The translations under genes were made by a program, and so were the position numbers. A model generated the notes under the pieces. It ran no database searches, was not told the DNA's origin, and saw only the letters and a list, made by a program, of their open reading frames with translations. Positions 1-5,567 of a stretch of DNA of 5,567 nt are shown piece by piece. Each line of letters begins with the position of its first letter. Position 1 is the stretch's first letter. This DNA is from an uncultured Gloeocapsa sp. (GTDB taxonomy: Bacteria; Cyanobacteriota; Cyanobacteriia; Cyanobacteriales; Gloeocapsaceae), in assembly GCA_937930495.1 (NCBI GenBank), contig CALGKL010000117.1, positions 1 to 5,567 on the forward strand, written 5' to 3'.

Positions 1-1
1 A

Positions 2-250
2 TTAAGCTATTGCTACCTAGAGGAAATTGCCCCTTCCTCCCGTGAGCTACTCAAACAGGTCTCCAGATTGCGTTTAGAAACAGGAGTAAGTGATAGTTGG
101 ATTTTAGCCGATCTTACCGACGAAAAAAGCGTAGCCGAAGCCAGAGGTTTTAGTCAAGCTAAACAACTTGTACAAGATATCCATTTTTTAGCCATACAAT
201 CTAGTCCCGAATCCCAAAATTTTGCCGGCTTTTGGTTACTGCAAGGCTAG
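2..250 (+). CDS. Tab2/Atab2-like RNA-binding protein, C-terminal fragment
   Basis: The reading frame is already open at the first base, so only the last 82 residues are present and the true start lies upstream. The TTG at 68 is an internal leucine codon and should not be taken as the start. The fragment reads LSYCYLEEIAPSSREL near its beginning, then RLETGVSDSWILADLTDE, and ends with HFLAIQ...FAGFWLLQG before a TAG stop. The combination of a RLETG..D.W.LADL block with a final HFLA.Q...GFWLL block matches my memory of the C-terminus of the Tab2/Atab2 family (DUF1092). In chloroplasts that family binds RNA and is needed for translation of photosystem I reaction-centre mRNA. Its role in cyanobacteria is less clear. 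The family call comes from recognising these short motifs without an alignment, so it is moderately secure. A 139-bp gap with a stem-loop and a promoter separates it from rpsT, so it probably belongs to a different transcription unit. Confidence 0.6.
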   Translation, partial: LSYCYLEEIAPSSRELLKQVSRLRLETGVSDSWILADLTDEKSVAEARGFSQAKQLVQDIHFLAIQSSPESQNFAGFWLLQG

Positions 251-283
251 TAAAAATAAAAAACTATGCTAAGATAGGTAATT

Positions 284-305
284 GGGTTGATCTCTCGATC
301 AACTC
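284..305 (+). terminator. Stem-loop after the Tab2-like gene, possible weak terminator
   Basis: The arms 284-292 (GGGTTGATC) and 297-305 (GATCAACTC) pair over 9 bp, with one G-T wobble, around the 4-base loop TCTC. The hairpin lies 33 bp past the stop codon of the upstream gene and directly abuts the -35 box of the rpsT promoter. The 3' flank TTGTCAG is not a real T-tract, so intrinsic termination would be inefficient. It could instead stabilise the mRNA 3' end or be a protein-binding site next to the promoter. Confidence 0.4.
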
Positions 306-335
306 TTGTCAGAAACTAAGGTAAAATGATATAAT
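306..335 (+). promoter_or_regulatory. Sigma-70-type promoter for rpsT-tatD-rpoB-rpoC2
   Basis: TTGTCA at 306-311 matches the TTGACA -35 consensus at five of six bases, and TATAAT at 330-335 is a perfect -10 box. The spacer is 18 bp. Transcription would begin near 342, giving a 5' leader of roughly 48 nt before the GTG start of rpsT. No comparable promoter is evident in the short gaps between the following genes, so this is the likely main promoter of the cluster. It fits the group 1 sigma factor (SigA) of cyanobacteria. The start site is inferred from box positions only. Confidence 0.7.
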
Positions 336-342
336 ATCATTT
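324..342. repeat. 19-bp perfect palindrome over the -10 box, candidate operator
   Basis: AAATGATAT (324-332) and ATATCATTT (334-342) are exact reverse complements around a single central A at 333. The palindrome covers the whole TATAAT box and reaches the predicted transcription start. A dimeric regulator bound here would directly compete with RNA polymerase. The sequence is AT-rich and its core is the -10 box, which is itself partly self-complementary, so part of the symmetry could be chance. No regulator can be named from the sequence. Confidence 0.45.
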
Positions 343-389
343 CTGTAAAATTTTAAACCAACTAGAGTAAACTCTTAAGTAAGACAACA

Positions 390-689
390 GTGGCTAACAT
401 TAAATCAGCAATCAAAAGAGCGCAAATATCAGAGCGCAACCGCCTGCGGAATAAAGCCTATAAATCGGCAGTAAAAACCCTGATGAAAAAATACTTTCAG
501 GCTGTAGAGAACTATGCTAGTAACCCGAGCGAAGAAAGTAAAGAAACCATATCACAAACCATGTCAGCGGCCTATAGTAAGATAGACAAAGCCGTCAAGA
601 AAGGGGTATATCACCGCAATAACGGAGCGAGAAAAAAAGCTCGTCTAGCCAAAGCCTTAAAAAAAGTGGAAACAGCCCAATCCAACTAA
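390..689 (+). CDS. rpsT: 30S ribosomal protein S20
   Basis: The protein is a component of the small ribosomal subunit that binds 16S rRNA directly and acts early in 30S assembly. The 99-residue product begins [10 protein letters not shown], the characteristic S20 N-terminus. It is lysine/arginine-rich and predicted largely alpha-helical, and it carries the conserved C-terminal block [20 protein letters not shown] at about residues 69-88. Length is normal for cyanobacterial S20. The start codon is GTG: reading upstream in frame there is no ATG before a TAG at 363-365, and GTG gives the expected family N-terminus. No clear Shine-Dalgarno sequence precedes it. It is the first gene after the promoter at 306-335 and is followed 30 bp later by the tatD-type gene. 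In E. coli, rpsT also uses a non-ATG start and S20 represses its own translation, so the weak start here may have a similar role, which is inference. Confidence 0.97.
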   Translation: MANIKSAIKRAQISERNRLRNKAYKSAVKTLMKKYFQAVENYASNPSEESKETISQTMSAAYSKIDKAVKKGVYHRNNGARKKARLAKALKKVETAQSN

Positions 690-719
690 TCCCTTTGCAA
701 AAAAGACAAAAAAGAGCAA

Positions 720-1508
720 ATGCAGTTAATAGACAGCCATGTTCACCTCAACTTTGAGGTATTTCAACAGGATATAGAGTTACTGCAAGCTCGTTGGCAA
801 CAAGCAGGAGTTACTCACTTAATCCATTCTTGTGTCGAGCCAAAAGAGTTTAAGAGTATTCAAAGCCTAGCGGATAGATTTCCCGAGCTCTCATTTGCGG
901 TAGGCTTACACCCATTAGACGTAGACAAATGGCAAGACACAAGTAGCAGAGAGATTGAACAATTAGCCAAATCAGATCCAAGAGTGGTCGCCATAGGAGA
1001 AACAGGGCTAGATTATTATAAAGCAACAAATAAAGAAAAACAGCAAGAAGTATTCATAGCGCAACTAGATATAGCCGCGCGACTAAATAAACCACTGATT
1101 ATTCATTGTCGAGAAGCAGCCCAAGACTTGTACAACATTATCAAAGAATGGAGTAAGCAAGGAAATAAACCCACGGGAGTAATGCACTGTTGGGGAGGAA
1201 CACCAGAAGAGACAGAATGGTTTTTAGACCTGGGATTTTATATAAGTTTTAGTGGAGTAGTCACCTTTAAAAATGCCAAACAAGTACAAGAAAGCGCCAA
1301 AATAGTACCAGCAGAAAAGTTACTAATAGAAACAGACTGTCCCTTTTTAGCACCAGTCCCCCACAGAGGGAAAAGAAATGAACCAGCCTACGTAAAATAC
1401 GTCGCCGAATTCATAGCCGACTTACGCCAAGAAAAACTAGAGACTCTAGGGAGTCAAACCACAGCCAACGCCATCGCCTTATTTGGACTTGGTAAGGTGC
1501 GCAGCTGA
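720..1508 (+). CDS. tatD: TatD-family metal-dependent hydrolase (probable DNase)
   Basis: This is a 262-residue TIM-barrel hydrolase of the amidohydrolase superfamily; TatD/YcfH-type enzymes act as cytoplasmic, metal-dependent DNases, probably in DNA repair or turnover. All expected metal ligands are visible: the HxH pair H7 and H9 in DSHVHL, E94 in [11 protein letters not shown]129 in LIIHCREA, H156 in MHCWGG and D206 in [15 protein letters not shown] (62-65) and [10 protein letters not shown] (216-225) are further family signatures. The length is typical, and the ATG start places the HxH motif a few residues from the N-terminus as usual. The HCWGG motif replaces the more common HCFSG, a tolerated variation. 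It lies between rpsT (30 bp upstream) and rpoB (25 bp downstream) on the same strand, suggesting cotranscription. I recall the same tatD-rpoB adjacency in Synechocystis 6803. The substrate of this copy is not shown by the sequence; tatD is used as a family name. Confidence 0.93.
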   Translation: MQLIDSHVHLNFEVFQQDIELLQARWQQAGVTHLIHSCVEPKEFKSIQSLADRFPELSFAVGLHPLDVDKWQDTSSREIEQLAKSDPRVVAIGETGLDYYKATNKEKQQEVFIAQLDIAARLNKPLIIHCREAAQDLYNIIKEWSKQGNKPTGVMHCWGGTPEETEWFLDLGFYISFSGVVTFKNAKQVQESAKIVPAEKLLIETDCPFLAPVPHRGKRNEPAYVKYVAEFIADLRQEKLETLGSQTTANAIALFGLGKVRS

Positions 1509-1533
1509 ACAACTATCATAAGAATACCCAAAA

Positions 1534-4500
1534 ATGAGCAATATCAATCAGAATCTCCTTTTAGACTTAATCGAAATTCAACGCTCAAGTTTTCGCTGGT
1601 TTCTCGAAGAAGGATTAATCGAAGAACTAGAAAGCTTCTCACCCATTAGAGATTATACAGGTAAGCTAGAACTACACTTTATAGGGAAAGAATATAAACT
1701 TAAAGAACCAAAATACGACGTAGATGAAGCAAAACGTCGTGACAGTACCTATGCGGTACAAATGTACGTACCAACGAGACTACAAAACAAAGAGACAGGA
1801 GTAATTACAGAACAAGAAGTATTTATCGGGGATTTACCCTTGATGACCGAAAGAGGAACATTCATCATCAATGGAGCAGAAAGGGTAATCGTCAATCAAA
1901 TAGTCCGCTCTCCTGGAGTATATTTTAAATCAGAAGTAGATAAAAACGGCAAAAGAACCTACTCAGCCTCATTAATCCCTAATCGTGGCGCTTGGCTAAA
2001 ATTTGAAACCGATAAAAACGGCGTAGTTTGGGTCAGAATAGATAAAACCCGCAAACTCTCGGCTCAAGTACTACTAAAAGCCATCGGACTATCCGATAGC
2101 GAAATCTTTGACGCATTACGTCACCCCGAATTCTATCAAAGAACCCTAGAAAAAGAAGAAAACCCCACAGAAGAACAAGCCCTCATAGAACTATACAAAA
2201 AATTAAGACCCGGAGAACCCCCCACGGTAACAGGAGGACAACAACTCCTAGAAGCACGCTTTTTCGACAACAAACGCTATGACATCGGTAAAGTAGGACG
2301 ATATAAACTCAATAAAAAACTACGTCTTAACGTACCAGAAACAGAAAGAGTACTGACCAAAACCGATATTCTCGCCGTTATCGACTACCTGATCAACCTA
2401 GAATTCGATATGGGGAGCGTAGACGACATCGATCACCTCGGTAACCGTCGTGTCCGCTCCGTAGGGGAACTACTACAAAATCAGGTCAGAGTAGGCTTAA
2501 GTCGCTTAGAAAGAATCATCAAAGAAAGAATGACCGTAAGCGAATCAGATAGCCTTACCCCCACCTCATTAGTTAACCCCAAACCCCTAGTAGCAGCGAT
2601 TAAAGAATTTTTCGGCTCATCCCAACTCTCCCAATTTATGGATCAAACTAACCCCCTAGCGGAATTGACCCATAAACGGAGGATATCAGCCCTAGGACCT
2701 GGAGGCTTAACCAGAGAAAGAGCAGGCTTCGCCGTCAGAGACATACATCCTTCACACTATGGAAGGATTTGTCCCGTAGAAACACCAGAAGGACCAAACG
2801 CAGGCTTAATAGGCTCATTAGCTACCTACGCCCGCATTAATCCCTATGGCTTCATCGAAACCCCCTACTATAAAGTCGAAAACGGAAAAGTACGCAAAGA
2901 CCTACCCCCCGTTTATCTGACCGCAGACGAAGAAGACGACTTCAGAGTAGCCCCAGGAGACGTACCAACAGACACAGAAGGTAATATTCTCGTCAATACA
3001 GTACCCGTACGCTATCGTCAAGAATTCTCCATTACCACCCCAGAACAGGTGGACTACGTAGCCGTATCCCCAGTGCAAATCGTCTCGGTGGCAACCTCTC
3101 TGATTCCCTTCCTCGAACACGACGACGCCAACCGAGCCCTCATGGGTTCCAACATGCAACGCCAAGCAGTCCCCCTATTACGTCCAGAACGTCCCCTAGT
3201 AGGCACAGGTTTAGAAGCCCAAGCAGCTAGAGACTCGGGAATGGTGATTATCTCTCAAACCCATGGAGTAGTCAGTTACGTTGACTCTGAAACAATAAGA
3301 GTAAAAGTAAGTCCCACCGAAGCGCAAACAGAAGGAGAAGAAAGAGAATATACCCTGCAGAAATATCACAGATCCAACCAAGATACCTGTTTGAATCAAC
3401 GTCCCCTAGTCTTCCCAGGAGAAGAAGTCTGTAGAGGACAAGTATTAGCCGATGGCTCAGCCACAGAAGGAGCAGAATTAGCCCTAGGACAAAATATCCT
3501 CGTAGCTTATATGCCCTGGGAAGGTTATAACTATGAAGACGCTATCTTAATCAGCGAAAGATTAGTCTATGACGACGTCTATACCAGTATCCACGTCGAA
3601 AAACACGAAATCGAAGCCCGTCAAACTAAATTAGGACCGGAAGAAATTACCAGAGAAATTCCTAACGTCGGCGAAGACGCCCTGAGAAATCTAGACGAAG
3701 ACGGGATAATTCGTAAAGGCGCTTGGGTAGAATCAGGAGATATCCTCGTCGGAAAAGTAACCCCCAAAGGAGAGTCGGATCAACCACCAGAAGAAAAACT
3801 CCTCAGAGCGATCTTTGGCGAAAAAGCACGAGACGTACGGGATAACTCCCTAAGAGTACCTAACGGCGAAAAAGGACGAGTCGTAGATGTCAGAGTCTTT
3901 ACCAGAGAAAAAGGCGACGAACTCCCCCCTGGAGCTAATATGGTAGTACGAGTTTACGTAGCTCAAAAACGGAAAATCCAAGTAGGAGATAAAATGGCCG
4001 GACGTCACGGTAATAAAGGTATTATCTCCCGGATACTTCCCATTGAAGATATGCCCTATCTCCCCGATGGCACACCCGTAGATATCGTCCTCAACCCCCT
4101 AGGTGTACCTAGTCGGATGAACGTAGGTCAAGTCTTTGAATGTCTCTTAGGTTGGGCCGGAGAACATCTAGGAGTAAGATTTAAGATTACGCCATTTGAC
4201 GAAATGCACGGGCAAGAAGCATCTCGTAATACAGTGAATCAACTCCTGGAAGAAGGAGCAATGAAAAAAGGAAAAAGCTGGATCTATAATCCGGAACACC
4301 CAGGAAAAATAAAAATATACGATGGACGCACAGGAGAACCATTTGATCGCCCCGTAACCGTGGGGAAAGCCTATATGCTCAAACTAGTTCACCTCGTAGA
4401 TGATAAAATCCACGCCCGCTCCACAGGACCCTACTCCCTGGTAACCCAACAACCCCTAGGAGGCAAAGCCCAACAAGGAGGTCAACGCTTCGGAGAAATG

Positions 4501-4839
4501 GAAGTATGGGCTCTAGAAGCCTATGGAGCAGCTTACATACTGCAAGAGATCCTTACCGTTAAATCAGACGATATGCAAGGACGGAATGAAGCCTTAAATG
4601 CGATCGTAAAAGGTAAACCTATCCCTCGCCCAGGAACACCGGAATCCTTTAAAGTGTTAATGCGTGAGTTACAATCCCTCGGCTTAGATATCGCCGTCCA
4701 TAAAGTCGAAAACCTAGAAGATGGCAGCAGTAGAGATGTAGAAGTAGATCTCATGGCAGACGTTAAAGGTGTTCGGACCCCATCCCGTCCAACCTATGAA
4801 TCCTTTAGTAGCGAAGAGTTGTCAGAGTTAGAAACATAA
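1534..4839 (+). CDS. rpoB: DNA-directed RNA polymerase subunit beta
   Basis: RpoB forms one half of the RNA polymerase catalytic cleft and works with alpha, RpoC1, RpoC2 and omega. The 1,101-residue chain is intact and of the compact cyanobacterial length, lacking the large inserts that take E. coli beta to 1,342. Visible landmarks are RSPGVY (125-130) in the N-terminal protrusion/lobe, the rifampicin pocket from [12 protein letters not shown] (359-370) through [13 protein letters not shown], the active-site acidic pair E668-D669 in [12 protein letters not shown], and K820 and K828 in [12 protein letters not shown], equivalent to E. coli K1065 and K1073. The C-terminal clamp/anchor starts near [20 protein letters not shown] (976 onward). 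D370, H380 and S385 correspond to E. coli D516, H526 and S531 and are all wild type, so a rifampicin-sensitive pocket is predicted. The ATG start gives [20 protein letters not shown], matching cyanobacterial homologues; no clear ribosome-binding site precedes it. It is 25 bp after tatD and 52 bp before rpoC2. Confidence 0.99.
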   Translation: MSNINQNLLLDLIEIQRSSFRWFLEEGLIEELESFSPIRDYTGKLELHFIGKEYKLKEPKYDVDEAKRRDSTYAVQMYVPTRLQNKETGVITEQEVFIGDLPLMTERGTFIINGAERVIVNQIVRSPGVYFKSEVDKNGKRTYSASLIPNRGAWLKFETDKNGVVWVRIDKTRKLSAQVLLKAIGLSDSEIFDALRHPEFYQRTLEKEENPTEEQALIELYKKLRPGEPPTVTGGQQLLEARFFDNKRYDIGKVGRYKLNKKLRLNVPETERVLTKTDILAVIDYLINLEFDMGSVDDIDHLGNRRVRSVGELLQNQVRVGLSRLERIIKERMTVSESDSLTPTSLVNPKPLVAAIKEFFGSSQLSQFMDQTNPLAELTHKRRISALGPGGLTRERAGFAVRDIHPSHYGRICPVETPEGPNAGLIGSLATYARINPYGFIETPYYKVENGKVRKDLPPVYLTADEEDDFRVAPGDVPTDTEGNILVNTVPVRYRQEFSITTPEQVDYVAVSPVQIVSVATSLIPFLEHDDANRALMGSNMQRQAVPLLRPERPLVGTGLEAQAARDSGMVIISQTHGVVSYVDSETIRVKVSPTEAQTEGEEREYTLQKYHRSNQDTCLNQRPLVFPGEEVCRGQVLADGSATEGAELALGQNILVAYMPWEGYNYEDAILISERLVYDDVYTSIHVEKHEIEARQTKLGPEEITREIPNVGEDALRNLDEDGIIRKGAWVESGDILVGKVTPKGESDQPPEEKLLRAIFGEKARDVRDNSLRVPNGEKGRVVDVRVFTREKGDELPPGANMVVRVYVAQKRKIQVGDKMAGRHGNKGIISRILPIEDMPYLPDGTPVDIVLNPLGVPSRMNVGQVFECLLGWAGEHLGVRFKITPFDEMHGQEASRNTVNQLLEEGAMKKGKSWIYNPEHPGKIKIYDGRTGEPFDRPVTVGKAYMLKLVHLVDDKIHARSTGPYSLVTQQPLGGKAQQGGQRFGEMEVWALEAYGAAYILQEILTVKSDDMQGRNEALNAIVKGKPIPRPGTPESFKVLMRELQSLGLDIAVHKVENLEDGSSRDVEVDLMADVKGVRTPSRPTYESFSSEELSELET

Positions 4840-5567
<728 letters not shown>

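Noticed and set aside
68..250. A separate 60-residue gene starting at the TTG at 68
   Set aside because: The frame continues open to the left edge of the window and the residues before 68 fit the same protein, so this is an internal codon of a truncated gene.
625..645. CGAG...CTCG inverted repeat around an A-run within rpsT
   Set aside because: The 4-bp arms are too short and lie in a lysine/arginine codon run; chance and codon content explain it.
2902..3165. Open frame of 87 codons on the minus strand inside rpoB
   Set aside because: It is antisense to a strongly conserved part of rpoB, has a biased composition without recognisable motifs, and is best explained as a shadow of the rpoB codons.
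3211..3399. Open frame of 62 codons on the minus strand inside rpoB
   Set aside because: It lies wholly within intact rpoB, shows no family motif and has no promoter or ribosome-binding site evident.
4595..4606. Possible HIP1 octamer (GCGATCGC), common in many cyanobacteria
   Set aside because: The sequence is GCGATCGT, one mismatch, and I found no exact HIP1 site in the window. That may be a hint about lineage but is too little sequence to judge.
4533..4754. Open frame of 73 codons on the minus strand near the 3' end of rpoB
   Set aside because: It overlaps the conserved clamp/anchor coding region of rpoB and has serine/arginine-rich composition typical of an antisense shadow.

Overview
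This window is a piece of a cyanobacterial chromosome carrying a conserved transcription/translation cluster, all on the + strand. The order is: the C-terminal end of a probable Tab2/Atab2-family protein (2-250), a 139-bp intergenic region with a stem-loop and a strong sigma-70-type promoter, rpsT (ribosomal protein S20, 390-689), a TatD-family metal-dependent hydrolase (720-1508), rpoB (RNA polymerase beta, 1534-4839), and the 5' part of rpoC2 (from 4892, running off the window).

The cyanobacterial assignment rests on three things. The last gene starts in the middle of what is a single beta-prime chain in most bacteria, which is the split RpoC1/RpoC2 arrangement of cyanobacteria and plastids. 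RpoB is about 1,100 residues and of the compact cyanobacterial type. The upstream fragment resembles Tab2, a family of oxygenic phototrophs. A tatD gene and moderate GC argue against a plastid. The lineage below phylum cannot be fixed from this sequence, although the layout resembles what I recall of Synechocystis sp. PCC 6803.

The four genes from rpsT onward are separated by only 30, 25 and 52 bp and are probably one transcription unit, driven by the promoter at 306-335 (TTGTCA, 18-bp spacer, TATAAT). The -10 box sits inside a perfect 19-bp palindrome (324-342), a candidate operator. The products are a small-subunit ribosomal protein, a housekeeping hydrolase and two subunits of the RNA polymerase core, which ties ribosome and polymerase synthesis together.

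The most notable point is that rpoC1, which normally lies between rpoB and rpoC2 in cyanobacteria and plastids, is absent here. Only 52 bp separate the two genes, so rpoC1 must lie elsewhere. I see no mobile element, CRISPR array, tRNA or rRNA, and no evidence of a wholly new system. The window is mainly conserved housekeeping sequence with some interesting regulatory and gene-order details.
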